The notes beneath the pieces are model-generated. The model did no database searches. It was not told the origin of the DNA and worked only from the letters and a program-made list of their open reading frames with translations. From Bacillus niameyensis (GTDB lineage: Bacteria; Bacillota; Bacilli; Bacillales; Bacillaceae_C), in NCBI RefSeq assembly GCF_001375535.1, contig NZ_LN831197.1:3460184-3524183 (forward strand): a stretch of DNA of 64,000 nucleotides, read 5' to 3'. Position numbers and translations under genes: made by a program. Within the stretch, counting starts at the first letter, position 1. Each line of letters begins with the position of its first letter. Of this stretch, positions 54,777-63,890 are shown one piece after another.

Positions 54777-55652
54777 ATGAAGAAGGTAAGGAAAGCAATC
54801 ATTCCAGCAGCTGGGTTGGGAACGAGGTTTTTGCCAGCTACGAAAGCAATGCCGAAAGAAATGTTGCCGATCGTTGATAAACCGACGATTCAATACATAA
54901 TTGAAGAAGCTGTTGCGGCTGGAATTGAAGATATTATGATTGTGACTGGTAAAGGGAAGCGTGCTATTGAAGATCACTTTGATGATGCTTTAGAGCTAGA
55001 ACAGAATCTTGAGAGCAAGCAGAAATATGATTTGCTCGAGAAGGTGCGCCATCCGTCTAATTTAGCCAACATTTACTATGTTCGACAAAAGCAGCCGCAA
55101 GGGTTAGGTCATGCGGTTTGGTGTACGCGCCGATTTGTTGGTAATGAGCCATTTGCCATTCTATTGGGAGATGACATCGTCCAGAGTGAAGTTCCTTGTA
55201 TTGGTCAACTGATCCAACAATATGAAAAAAATGAATCCTCCGTCATTGGTGTTTTGCAAGTACCTGAACAAGAAACGCATCGCTACGGCATCATCGATCC
55301 TTTGGAGCAAAAAGGGCGTTGCTACGAAGTGAGTAACTTCGTCGAAAAACCTGAACGTGGTACAGCGCCATCTAATTTAGCTATCATTGGGCGCTACGTC
55401 CTAACACCAGAAATCTTTGACTTATTGGAAAAACAAGAGGTCGGAGCAGGTGGAGAAATTCAATTAACAGATGCCATCCAAAAGTTAAACGAAATCCAAA
55501 AAGTCTATGCCTATGAATTTGAAGGCTGCCGCTATGACGTGGGTGAGAAACTTGGCTTCGTCAAAACGACCATCGAATTTGCCTTGCAGCAAGATGATCT
55601 TCGGCAGGACGTAATGGAATATATGGAAGAATTGTTAGGGAAATACAGGTAG
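54777..55652 (+). CDS. gtaB: UTP-glucose-1-phosphate uridylyltransferase
   Basis: 291 residues, the standard length. [27 protein letters not shown] (start of it) is the nucleotide-binding loop; [33 protein letters not shown] and YDVGEKLGF are diagnostic of GalU/GtaB. It makes UDP-glucose for glycosylation of teichoic acids, glycolipid anchor and other glycans. ATG nine bases after GGAGGT. Probably monocistronic. It is followed by the long periodic array. Confidence 0.95.
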   Translation: MKKVRKAIIPAAGLGTRFLPATKAMPKEMLPIVDKPTIQYIIEEAVAAGIEDIMIVTGKGKRAIEDHFDDALELEQNLESKQKYDLLEKVRHPSNLANIYYVRQKQPQGLGHAVWCTRRFVGNEPFAILLGDDIVQSEVPCIGQLIQQYEKNESSVIGVLQVPEQETHRYGIIDPLEQKGRCYEVSNFVEKPERGTAPSNLAIIGRYVLTPEIFDLLEKQEVGAGGEIQLTDAIQKLNEIQKVYAYEFEGCRYDVGEKLGFVKTTIEFALQQDDLRQDVMEYMEELLGKYR

Positions 55653-55675
55653 TTAGAGTGCTGCGATTGGCTGTG

Positions 55676-56215
55676 GAAAGGATGATCTTTCGAGAACGGG
55701 GGATAATCTTTTGAATTTGGGGTGGAATTTATTAAGAATCGGGCGGAATTTTTCGAGTTCGGGGATAATCTTTTGACTTTGGGCTGGAATTTTTAAGATT
55801 CGAGTAGAATTTTTCAAGTTCGGAGATAATTTTTTGACTTTGGGCTGGAATTTTTTAAGATTCGAGCGGAATTTTTCGAGTTCGGAGATAATTTTTTGAC
55901 TTTGGGCTGGAATTTTTAAGATTCGAGCGGAATTTTTCGAGTCTGGGAGATAATTTTTCAACTTTGGAGGGAATCTTTTTGAGAACCTGAATAATTTATT
56001 GACTTCGCTCGATATTTTTTCAAATTCTGCATCAGGCGGATGAATTCTGAAATTAGAGCCGAATCAGGGGGGATTTTATCACCCTTAGATTGGAATCTTT
56101 TAAATCTCTGTATAATTTATTGACTTTGAGAGATAATCTTTCAAGTTTCGGATTAATCTCTCAAGTTTTGCAATTAATTTTTCGACATGGCCCGATAATC
56201 TTTCGAGTTCATAAA
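55676..56215. repeat. 20-21 nt periodic array, locus 2 (plus orientation, over 20 units)
   Basis: More than 20 consecutive units of 19-21 bases, such as GGGATAATCTTTTGACTTTG, GGCTGGAATTTTTAAGATTC and GAGCGGAATTTTTCGAGTTC. In the first part three unit types alternate, giving a higher repeat of about 62 bases. Each unit centres on AAT plus a T-tract followed by (C/T)GA. It fills the 583-base gap between gtaB and the fusion gene. Unit length is not a multiple of three, and a 102-codon minus-strand frame here is only a by-product. Confidence 0.85.
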
Positions 56216-56235
56216 ACTGAAAGGAGTTGCTCACG

Positions 56236-59200
56236 ATGAACAAGAAAGTGCTGAAGCGAAGAATCAACTATATCTTCAATCCGATTACAGATTATATTTT
56301 AAAGGAACGGAATCGACGGGTTAACCAGTATGCGGATTTCTATGAACGGCTTCCGATCCGAAAGAGAACGATTTTATATGAGAGTCGTGATGGGAATAGT
56401 ATGACGGATAGTCCGTATGCGATGTTTCGCTATATGCTGGAGCATCCTGATTTCCAAGGCTACACGCATATTTGGTCGATACAGGATTTTGATGCACTTG
56501 AGCTTGTGATCCGCCAATACAAGGGTCATCCGCATGTAAAGTTTGTCCGCCGCAACTCCCGGGAGTATCTTCGATTTTTGGCATCATGTGAATACTTAAT
56601 TAATAACTCCACCTTTCAATCCTTTTATATTCCAAAAAAAGAGCAAATTTATATTAACACTTGGCATGGGACACCGTTGAAGCATATGGGGTTCGATATT
56701 CCAGGGGACCCTTCTCATTCGCAAAACGTCCTGAGAAATTTCCTGAGCACGGACTATATGCTAAGCCCGAACTCACACACAACAAAAATCTTCACAGATA
56801 GCTATAAACTCAACGGCCTCTACGAAGGAAAGATTATTGAAGAAGGCTACCCGCGGATTGATTTGACTTTGAATACCGATCCGAAAACAATTCAAAATCA
56901 GTTAACTTCACACGGATTAAAAATCGATCCAAACAAGCAAAACATTTTATATGCGCCCACTTGGAAGGGGACGGACGTATCTAAAGTGAATAACGATGTA
57001 CTGCAAATTAGCGCGGACATTGCCGAGCTGGAAAAGCGGATAGGAGATCAGTACAATCTGCTGCTCAAAGTTCATCCATTTCTTTATAAGGAAGCCACTA
57101 AATATGGAGATATTCATGACCGCCTTATTCCAGACTATATCGATACGAATGAACTGCTTTCTGCCATTGACCTACTTATAACGGATTACTCTAGCATTTT
57201 CTTTGATTTTCTTGTCACAAACAAGCCGATTCTCTTCTACACATGGGATTTGGATGTGTATAACGAGCAACGGGGTCAGTATTTGCCTAATAGCGAACTG
57301 CCAGGACCTTTGCTTTTTAATGTAAACGAGTTAGCAAACGCGATCGAGCGAATCAATGAAGTTCAAGCAACCTACAAGGAAAAATATGAATCAATGCAAA
57401 AGCGATTCACGGCTCATGACGACGGTAATGTGACGGAACGGGTCATCCAATATCTGTTTAACAAATCCGATGAGAAGTTGAATGTGATCGGAAATCTAGC
57501 ATCGAAGAAAAGGAAAATCCTTATTTATCCAGGAGGTATGCGCAATAACGGGATTACGTCTTCTTTTCTCAACTTAATGAACAATATTGATCATGAGCAA
57601 TATGATGTCACTTGTTTTACGGCGACTCCACATTCTGCAGAGTCCCTTCAAAACCTTGCGAAGCTTAATAAAAATGTACGCATGCTGTTTAAACCGGGAT
57701 TGCCTGCATTAAAGTTTTTTGAGCTTTATAAAGATAAGTTTATTCATAATCGTGGGAAACGCGGACGCTTAGGGGATATGTTATTTCCTGAAGAAGCCTA
57801 TGTCCGGGAGCATCGTCGCTTGTTTGGTAAAACGAATTTTGATTGTGTGATTGACTTTAGTGGTTACAGTCTTTATTGGGCGAAATTTTTACTTGCAGCA
57901 GATGCGAAACGAAAAATCTGCTTTATGCATAATGATTTGCTTTCAGATAGTGAAAAAGTCATCAATGGAAAAAGACCGCACCGCATCAATTTGCGAGGAC
58001 TTTTCAGTGTTTACAACCAATTCGATAAGCTTGTCAGTGTGTCAAAAGGGACAATGGAATTGAATCGGAAGAATTTATCGCAATATGCGCCCCTTGATAA
58101 ATTTGATTATGTATTGAATTCGATTAATCCTGAGAAGATTTTGCAGGTGGAAGAGATCGTGATGGCGGAAACCGAGCAAGACGCGTTTTCTGTAGAAAAT
58201 TTTAAAGCGCGGGCGGTCATAAAAGACGGAAGTAAAGTTTGGAATACGCTGCCAACGAATGAAGAGGCGACAACGTTTTCGGTGAATCAGAACTTGGAAG
58301 TGATGATTACAAGGAAGGCTGTTTCCCAAACTCACTCGCATTATAAGTTGAACCATAATCATCAAGTCCTCGGTTGGATTGAGAGTAAAGCTGTAGAGTT
58401 GCTTCCAGACAGCATTATAAATGAACAAAATGTCGATAAAATCGCAAGGCTCGCGCGTCCGAAGGGAAATCAGATTTGGACAAAGCCTTATAAAGTGGAC
58501 GGAGCGAAAAGAGTATCGGCGAGCGGTGATTACAAGGATGTCATTGTTGATGTCGATAAAGAAGTTCAAACCCAGCGCAGTACATATTGCCGAATTTCTG
58601 TAAATGGGACAATTCTCGGTTGGATTGATGAAAAGGCGCTGAATATTTATGATAGCTGCACATTGGACGGCAAACAATCGGCTCAGGAAAAAGCGAAAAT
58701 TGTTCTGAAGCGGAAACTGATTAAAGCCAAATACGAGCGGCAGAAGAAGGATGTTTTGAAAAATCTTCAAAATCGGGCTTTGCGCGAAGTCAAAGTAGTC
58801 AAACCTGTTTTTGCTAAAATAGCCAACCCTGAGAAGCTCATCATTTGGACACATGCCTACCCGCATTGGAAAGCCGAACCAATCGCTCCAGCAAAATGGA
58901 TCGAAGGTGAGATTGTTACGATTCGAGCTGTCATCCAAACGCGAGCAGGAACATCCTATTTATTTTATAAAGATCATCATAAAATGGGCTGGTTGGATGC
59001 AAGTGCTTTTGAAGTGATCAAAAAGCCGACGTTAATCAAGGAGAGAAAGGTTTCAAAGAATGGAGAACTTCAGCTCGGTAAGAATTTTTCCGTCTGGACA
59101 AAACCATATGGACTTCAAGGTGCGGAAAGATTGGGTGGATTTCATGATGGACAGGTTGTTCAAGTCGATCAAGAGGCGGTCACGCAAAAGGGAACTTATC

Positions 59201-59826
59201 TTCATATTACAGCAGATGGTGAATCGCTTGGTTGGGTAAACGAAAAGGCTTTGCTTGTAAAAGAAGTGTTTGGTTTGGAAGTCGGCGGGCAATATATTCC
59301 TGAACCAGATCAAGAAAACTTCAACTTTGTTAATATGGGCAGATTGTCACCAGAGAAGGGACAAGACAATCTTATTCAAGCATTTGCTGAATTTCATGCG
59401 CAACATCCAAACAGCAAACTGTATATTCTTGGAGAGGGCCCGTTAAAAACAGACCTCCAAACCCAAATCAACAAACTAGGCCTTCGTGATTCCGTCTATC
59501 TTCTCGGGCAAGTAGAAAATCCATTCTCTTTCCTGAAAAAATGCGACTGTTTCGTCCTATCATCGCATTACGAAGGACAGCCAATGGTCCTTTTGGAAGC
59601 GATGACACTTGGAATGAAAATCATGGCGACGGACATTGTCGCCAACCGCACAGTGCTAGAAGATGGAAAATACGGATTGCTCGTTGAAAATAGTGTCAAA
59701 GGCTTAGTTGCCGGCATGCAACAAATGGCTCAGGAAAGCGAAAATTTCCAAACAGCCCCCTTTGATTACAAATACTATAACGAAATGGCGATGGAGACAT
59801 TTTATCGGCCGTTGGAAGGGGAATAA
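56236..59826 (+). CDS. PF04464 transferase fused to a GT4 glycosyltransferase split by GW-like modules
   Basis: 1196 residues. About 1-410: TagF-like domain with INTWHGTPLKHMG, GYPRIDL, ILYAPTWKG, LLKVHPFL and ITDYSSIFFDF. About 423-640: first Rossmann half of a GT4 (ILIYPGGMRNNGITSS, CFMHNDLLSDSE, LVSVSKGTMELN). About 641-1011: four GW-like modules, each closing with GW(I/L/V)-x-x-x-A (e.g. LGWIDEKALNI). About 1020-1196: second GT4 half (VNMGRLSPEKGQDNLI, HYEGQPMVLLEAMTLG with its acid pair). So the modules are inserted between the nucleotide and acceptor domains. No signal peptide. It likely polymerises a polyol phosphate and glycosylates it. ATG 56236 after AAAGGAG; the upstream TTG is not used. 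Confidence 0.85.
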   Translation: MNKKVLKRRINYIFNPITDYILKERNRRVNQYADFYERLPIRKRTILYESRDGNSMTDSPYAMFRYMLEHPDFQGYTHIWSIQDFDALELVIRQYKGHPHVKFVRRNSREYLRFLASCEYLINNSTFQSFYIPKKEQIYINTWHGTPLKHMGFDIPGDPSHSQNVLRNFLSTDYMLSPNSHTTKIFTDSYKLNGLYEGKIIEEGYPRIDLTLNTDPKTIQNQLTSHGLKIDPNKQNILYAPTWKGTDVSKVNNDVLQISADIAELEKRIGDQYNLLLKVHPFLYKEATKYGDIHDRLIPDYIDTNELLSAIDLLITDYSSIFFDFLVTNKPILFYTWDLDVYNEQRGQYLPNSELPGPLLFNVNELANAIERINEVQATYKEKYESMQKRFTAHDDGNVTERVIQYLFNKSDEKLNVIGNLASKKRKILIYPGGMRNNGITSSFLNLMNNIDHEQYDVTCFTATPHSAESLQNLAKLNKNVRMLFKPGLPALKFFELYKDKFIHNRGKRGRLGDMLFPEEAYVREHRRLFGKTNFDCVIDFSGYSLYWAKFLLAADAKRKICFMHNDLLSDSEKVINGKRPHRINLRGLFSVYNQFDKLVSVSKGTMELNRKNLSQYAPLDKFDYVLNSINPEKILQVEEIVMAETEQDAFSVENFKARAVIKDGSKVWNTLPTNEEATTFSVNQNLEVMITRKAVSQTHSHYKLNHNHQVLGWIESKAVELLPDSIINEQNVDKIARLARPKGNQIWTKPYKVDGAKRVSASGDYKDVIVDVDKEVQTQRSTYCRISVNGTILGWIDEKALNIYDSCTLDGKQSAQEKAKIVLKRKLIKAKYERQKKDVLKNLQNRALREVKVVKPVFAKIANPEKLIIWTHAYPHWKAEPIAPAKWIEGEIVTIRAVIQTRAGTSYLFYKDHHKMGWLDASAFEVIKKPTLIKERKVSKNGELQLGKNFSVWTKPYGLQGAERLGGFHDGQVVQVDQEAVTQKGTYLHITADGESLGWVNEKALLVKEVFGLEVGGQYIPEPDQENFNFVNMGRLSPEKGQDNLIQAFAEFHAQHPNSKLYILGEGPLKTDLQTQINKLGLRDSVYLLGQVENPFSFLKKCDCFVLSSHYEGQPMVLLEAMTLGMKIMATDIVANRTVLEDGKYGLLVENSVKGLVAGMQQMAQESENFQTAPFDYKYYNEMAMETFYRPLEGE

Positions 59827-59830
59827 GAAT

Positions 59831-59859
59831 CCGGCTCTTTATGGAGAGCCGGGTTTTTC
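59831..59859 (+). terminator. Terminator after the fusion polymerase gene
   Basis: CCGGCTCT pairs with AGAGCCGG, six-base loop, followed by GTTTTT. Confidence 0.9.
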
Positions 59860-60005
59860 TGTTGGGAGATTTTTCGAGCTAGCCCGAAAATCTTTCGACA
59901 TAACAGGATAATCTTTTGAATTAGGTGAGGAATTTTTTTAGTTAGGAAAGGAATCTTTCAATTTAGCAAGTTAATTTTTCGAGTTTGTCAGTAATCCTTC
60001 GAGGT
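59860..60005. repeat. 20-21 nt periodic array, locus 3 (plus orientation, 7 units)
   Basis: Seven units in a row, e.g. GCCCGAAAATCTTTCGACATA, ACAGGATAATCTTTTGAATT, GCAAGTTAATTTTTCGAGTTT. Same consensus as locus 2, directly behind the terminator. Confidence 0.8.
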
Positions 60006-60024
60006 TTAAAGTATCGATCAATTA

Positions 60025-60060
60025 AAAAACGCGATGCCTGCAGTGAGGTATCGCGTTTTT
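60025..60060 (-). terminator. Bidirectional terminator
   Basis: AAAAACGCGATGCCT and AGGTATCGCGTTTTT pair with one mismatch. The runs of A and T suit both strands; on the minus strand it closes the antitoxin/toxin-remnant unit. Confidence 0.75.
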
Positions 60061-60086
60061 CTTCCACGTAATAAATCAACATAAAA

Positions 60087-60216
60087 TTATTCGTCTAAAG
60101 TTCTTAGTATTTGTATATAATTTCTTGCTCCATGTAAAATCCGATAAAATATAATCAAAAATGTCATTTAAGTCCTCATATGCAGCAGGAAGCAGTTCAA
60201 CCTTGAATCTTTCCAT
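60087..60216 (-). pseudogene. ParE/RelE-type toxin with internal deletion
   Basis: ATG at 60216 starts MERFKVELLPAAYEDLNDIF and DYIL, the N-terminus of a ParE/RelE toxin. Within a few codons the reading frame changes, and another frame gives RILHGARNYIQILRTLDE plus stop at 60087, the usual C-terminus. The central about 45 residues are missing, so the gene is an internal deletion with frameshift. It overlaps the antitoxin end by 20 bases, the normal arrangement. Confidence 0.8.
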
Positions 60217-60472
60217 TAATCTTCTCCTTCAACCTGTTATAAGCATCATCAAGAGAAATAGTGTTTTCTTTAGACAAGCACTGTTCTTCAGCAAGAAAAA
60301 GCTTTTCTTTTAAGTCTAAAAGTGCCTCCCTTTTCTGGAAGGCTTCAATACTCATGACGACAAGATCGTCCTCCCCATTTTTCGTAATGTAAATGGGTTC
60401 CGCTTTCTCACGGGCAATCTGTGAAATGGAATTATAATCATATCTTAAAGAGGTGGATGGTTTAATAATCAC
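60197..60472 (-). CDS. Phd/YefM family antitoxin
   Basis: 91 residues. The N-terminal LRYDYNSISQIAREKAEPIYI and GEDDLVVMSIEAFQ are the dimerisation/DNA-binding part of Phd/YefM antitoxins; the C-terminal DDAYNRLKEKI would wrap the toxin. GTG start with GGGAGG nine bases upstream. It is intact, while the partner toxin just downstream is deleted, so it is now an orphan that may still repress its own promoter or neutralise related toxins. Confidence 0.88.
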   Translation of the reverse strand: MIIKPSTSLRYDYNSISQIAREKAEPIYITKNGEDDLVVMSIEAFQKREALLDLKEKLFLAEEQCLSKENTISLDDAYNRLKEKINGKIQG

Positions 60473-60585
60473 TGTAAAATACCTCCCGTCTCATATAATA
60501 TCAATATTATACCTTAATTCCGCCATTGAATGTAGATGGGTAAAGAACAATCTTTGGGCGTATACCGATCTTTAGGGGCAATAAG

Positions 60586-60951
60586 TTATTCATCCTCTTC
60601 TTCGTTCTCCAAGGAGTCCAAATAATCATCCAAACTTTCAGAAACCATAGGCAGTTTCATTGTTTCCTTTTTCATATAATCAATGGCTTTAGGAATATTC
60701 CTCTTTAACTTTGAGAATTCCTGTATTAACTTCTCACCTGAATATCCTTGTTTTACAAGATCTTTCAAAATGTCTTCGGAAAAATCGATTTCTTCAACAA
60801 CAGCAGGACGGATTATTATTTCTTGTCCTGTAAACTCCACAATTGCCTCATCGTCTAACTCCAAAGCCTCGTAAAAGTCTTTCGGTATACTGATTTGTCT
60901 CTGCTTGGACACTTTAACACGTCTGATTGGTTTACCCTTCATATCAGCCAC
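60586..60951 (-). CDS. AbrB/MazE-type DNA-binding protein
   Basis: 121 residues. The first about 50 form a SpoVT-AbrB swapped-hairpin domain (RRVKVSKQRQISIPKDFYEA, ELDDEAIVEFTGQEIIIRP); the rest is acidic and helical, ending in EEEDE. No toxin gene is adjacent on the same strand, so it is either an orphan antitoxin or a small regulator. GTG start behind GGGGAGA. Separate from the Phd antitoxin by 113 bases with no gene. Confidence 0.8.
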   Translation of the reverse strand: MADMKGKPIRRVKVSKQRQISIPKDFYEALELDDEAIVEFTGQEIIIRPAVVEEIDFSEDILKDLVKQGYSGEKLIQEFSKLKRNIPKAIDYMKKETMKLPMVSESLDDYLDSLENEEEDE

Positions 60952-61191
60952 GACCGATCTCCCCTTTAAAATAAATACACTTTAAAAATTTATTTCTTTA
61001 TTATTATAACAAAGAATATCGTAAAGTGGGCAATGCCTCCTTCTATGAAGTGAAAACTTCTATTTAAAAATCTTTTTAAATATAGGGAAATATCCCCTCC
61101 TCTAGAAGGACTTTTGACAGGGATGCCGAATTGATTATAAAAGCCTCGTTTCCATCCACTCAAAAAAACCTTCAAGGAGAGATCCATCTAC

Positions 61192-62157
61192 ATGTTCATA
61201 AAAAGATTAACAAAACCCATTGAGTTAGAAGCAACGGAAGCATTGTTTAGAAGGGTACACCCAGATCATCCCTCAAAACCAATGCTTCAAATTGACCTAC
61301 GAAAGCGAATCTCTGGTTATCAAGGGGAAAAATCCATTGAATATCCGCTAAAGTTCTTAAAAAATCGATACCGAATTTTTCAATCGCTTCGGCTGCCAAA
61401 CGATGTTGACTCACGTTTTCAAATCGATGCTACACTCGCATCCCAATACTTGATCTTTTTGATATCTGTCAAGAACATTCGGAGTGAGCTGGAAATTAAC
61501 CACGGAACTGGGCAAATGATCCAAAAGGCGGATGGTCAAGAGTTTGTATACGACGATCCCGACATTCAAATACAGCACCATCTCTTTCAGTTCCGGGATT
61601 GGCTACGACGCAATCGATTCCCCAGCACGCCAATTGTTCCACTGATCGTCTTCACTGATCCAACGACCATCCTCCGATTTAACGGAAACGCTGATCATTT
61701 CCGCCATTATATCCTTAAAAGTCAACTCCATTTGAAGATTTTCGAATTGGAAAAAGCCTACACGAAGATAGCATTATCTCAACAGGACATTCGACGATTA
61801 ACCGTTGAATTACTAAAACAGCATAGTGATCCGCATTACCCGATACTTGAACTATACAAAATTCGTCCAGAAGACATATTAACAGGTGTACACTGCCCAA
61901 ATTGCGGCTTCCTTCCAATGAAAAGAATCTTCGGGAAATGGCTCTGTGTAAAATGTCAGTCCACATCTAGGATGGCACATGCGTCCGCCCTCAAGGATTA
62001 CGCACTTTTGCTTGGAAACACGATCACAAATGCGCAATGCCGCCGTTTTCTTCACGTAAACACTCCAACCCAAACGACAAATATACTTTCTACCATGAAT
62101 TTAAAATACATCGGAAAAACAAAAGGCCGAGTTTATTATCTTGACTCTCTCAAATAG
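61192..62157 (+). CDS. NERD-domain protein with zinc ribbon
   Basis: 321 residues. Residues about 40-160 carry a NERD nuclease-related domain (GYQGEKSIEYPLKFL, FQIDATLASQYLIFLISVKN with the Asp and Lys of the PD-(D/E)XK-like core). A C-terminal zinc ribbon has CPNCGFLPMKRIFGKWLCVKC, then a helix-turn segment. NERD proteins are thought to process DNA, but their role in Bacillaceae is unclear. ATG behind GGAGAGA. It is unrelated in function to the wall genes around it and sits between two stretches of repeats. Confidence 0.8.
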   Translation: MFIKRLTKPIELEATEALFRRVHPDHPSKPMLQIDLRKRISGYQGEKSIEYPLKFLKNRYRIFQSLRLPNDVDSRFQIDATLASQYLIFLISVKNIRSELEINHGTGQMIQKADGQEFVYDDPDIQIQHHLFQFRDWLRRNRFPSTPIVPLIVFTDPTTILRFNGNADHFRHYILKSQLHLKIFELEKAYTKIALSQQDIRRLTVELLKQHSDPHYPILELYKIRPEDILTGVHCPNCGFLPMKRIFGKWLCVKCQSTSRMAHASALKDYALLLGNTITNAQCRRFLHVNTPTQTTNILSTMNLKYIGKTKGRVYYLDSLK

Positions 62158-62201
62158 AAAAGCAATCGCGAAGCCAAAATGCAGGCTTCGCGATTGCTTT
62201 T
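62158..62201 (+). terminator. Strong terminator after the NERD gene
   Basis: An 18-bp perfect stem AAAAGCAATCGCGAAGCC / GGCTTCGCGATTGCTTTT with an eight-base loop. The flanking A/T runs make it bidirectional. Confidence 0.92.
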
Positions 62202-62214
62202 CTTCCTTTTGAAA

Positions 62215-62755
62215 AATTGTCATCCAAAGTCGCGAAATTCTCTCACAAAGTTAAAAAATAAAACCTGAAACTTAAAAGAATAATCTCAAAATCAAAAGAT
62301 TCCTTGCTCGAGTTAAAAGAATCCAACCGAAAGTCGGAAGAATCCCGTCTGCAACCTCGTAAGTAGATGGAACTAAGTTACCCGCGGTCTCAGAAATCCA
62401 TCTTAAAAAAATATCATCTAAAGTCGCGAAATTCCCTCACACGGTTAAAAAATAAAACCTGAAACTTAAAAGAATAATGCCCAAGTCAAAAGATTTCCCG
62501 CACAAGTTAAAAAATCTCATCCGAAAGTCGGAAGAATCCGCTTGCAATATCGTAAGTAGATGGAACTAAGTTACCCGCCGTCCAGAAAACCCAACTTAAA
62601 AAATTATCATCCGAAGTCGCGAAATTCCTCCCCAAAGTAAAAAATAATCCCCAAACTTAAAAGAATAATCCCAAAATCAAAAGATTCCTAGCTCAACTTA
62701 AAAAATCCCACCCAAAATTCGAAAGATCCCTCCCACTCCCAAGGGAAATCAACCT
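62215..62755. repeat. 20-21 nt periodic array, locus 4 (minus orientation), in 193-194 bp super-repeats
   Basis: Units such as AAACTTAAAAGAATAATC and AAAGTCGCGAAATTC recur every 20-21 bases; read on the minus strand they match the consensus of loci 1-3. The block CATC(C/T)AAAGTCGCGAAATTC starts at 62221 and 62415 and, with a small change, at 62608, so a super-repeat of 193-194 bases is present almost three times, including the phrase GTAAGTAGATGGAACTAAG. No gene is seen in 62202-62803. Confidence 0.85.
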
Positions 62756-62763
62756 AAGAAAAT

Positions 62764-62786
62764 AAAAAAAGCAGCCCCACGGCCGC
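62764..62786 (-). terminator. Terminator of the SGNH-like gene
   Basis: On the minus strand GCGGCC..GGCTGC (one G-U) followed by TTTTTTT. Confidence 0.7.
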
Positions 62787-62803
62787 CCAAACTCAATAAG
62801 TCA

Positions 62804-63610
62804 TTATTCTTCACTCGCAATAAAGTATTCTTTCAAATAGTCAAGCCAAATCTCATGGCCCTTCGTACTTGGCGAACTTTCTCCGTCTACAACGTAGTCA
62901 TTTAACTCTTCAGATGTATAGTCTGGCCAAACTTCCCAGTGATCTAAGTAAGGGATTCCTTCCTTTTCAGCAAATTCTTTCAAATCTGCTACTTGCCTAG
63001 GGTAATAGGTGCCGTTATACACAGGGCGTGCTGGTTGTAAGATGACAACTGCATCTTCAACGGCGGCGATAAAGGTCTCGATGTTAGCTTGGTTATCCAA
63101 AACAGAGCCATACCAATTATCATTTAATAGAAAAGGTTCGTACAAAACTAAGTCAGGTTTATATGCTACAACCTCATCAAACCCATCACCAGCAATAAAC
63201 TGTGTTGAAGTTTCATCATATGCAAAGGACTCGATATCCAGAATATCTTCGCCGTACGCAGTCAGCATCTCATCCTGAAGCATTGCTGCCCAACCGTCAT
63301 CCCCACCCAATGCTAGTGAACCCACTAATGCAATTTTATATGTATCGCCACTTTGTATCTTGTCGCTCAATTCATCGCGAGCTTTTTCAGGCCAATGAGC
63401 AGCCAGTGTTAAAGCCTGCTTCATTTTCTCGTCATCCTGCTTGTCCTCATCGTCGCCAGTCGTACTTTCTCCTTCGTCTAATTCTCCACTATCAGCCACA
63501 GTAGTCCGGTCCCCTGCTGCAACACTTGTCTTATCTTTCCAATACAAATAACCACTTCCCAAAAATACAAGACAGGCTAAAACCATTATGGCTGTCATTA
63601 CAACCCGCAA
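62804..63610 (-). CDS. Membrane-anchored SGNH/GDSL-like hydrolase
   Basis: 268 residues: one N-terminal membrane helix (MTAIMVLACLVFLGSGYLYW), an acidic linker (about 40-65), then an SGNH-like domain. IALVGSLALGG holds the candidate nucleophile Ser (block I), LYEPFLLND may supply block III Asn, and SPSTKGHEIWLDYL the C-terminal His. Similar proteins beside Wzz genes in Bacillus exopolysaccharide operons are thought to remove or move acyl groups. I start at TTG 63610, eight bases after AAGGGGG; a TTG at 63631 lies before that site. Divergent from the Wzz-type gene. Confidence 0.75.
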   Translation of the reverse strand: MRVVMTAIMVLACLVFLGSGYLYWKDKTSVAAGDRTTVADSGELDEGESTTGDDEDKQDDEKMKQALTLAAHWPEKARDELSDKIQSGDTYKIALVGSLALGGDDGWAAMLQDEMLTAYGEDILDIESFAYDETSTQFIAGDGFDEVVAYKPDLVLYEPFLLNDNWYGSVLDNQANIETFIAAVEDAVVILQPARPVYNGTYYPRQVADLKEFAEKEGIPYLDHWEVWPDYTSEELNDYVVDGESSPSTKGHEIWLDYLKEYFIASEE

Positions 63611-63890
63611 TCTTATTACCCCCTTCAGCAATATTTACTGCTAACTCTAATCCTTCTTTCTTCCTGGAAAAACTAAATTACCAATATGTGAAAACTTATT
63701 TTGAATACTGTACAGTTAGCGGATCTCCTCTTGATAAAGAAGCCTAAAGGCCTAACATGATTAGAATTTTATGGGAAAAATATCATAATTTATCAGGAGA
63801 TTTTGTTATATTTCCAGTTATAATCAGACTATACTATGCTATAATAATACACGTTATTACGAAAGTCGACAATCACACTAGGAGGAAACT

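Noticed and set aside
55653-55961. 102-codon minus-strand frame with regular Lys/Leu/Pro pattern
   Set aside because: It is a translation of the periodic array; the period is not a multiple of three, and there is no ribosome site.
58075-58938. 287-codon minus-strand frame
   Set aside because: It lies antisense inside the PF04464-GT4 fusion, whose plus-strand frame has clear domains. The minus frame has no recognisable motif.
60990-61187. 65-codon minus-strand frame upstream of the NERD gene
   Set aside because: Composition and position fit a chance frame over the promoter region of the NERD gene; no supported start.
62215-62755. Possible CRISPR array
   Set aside because: The 20-21 nt units are contiguous and variable with no unique spacers of constant length, and no cas genes are present.
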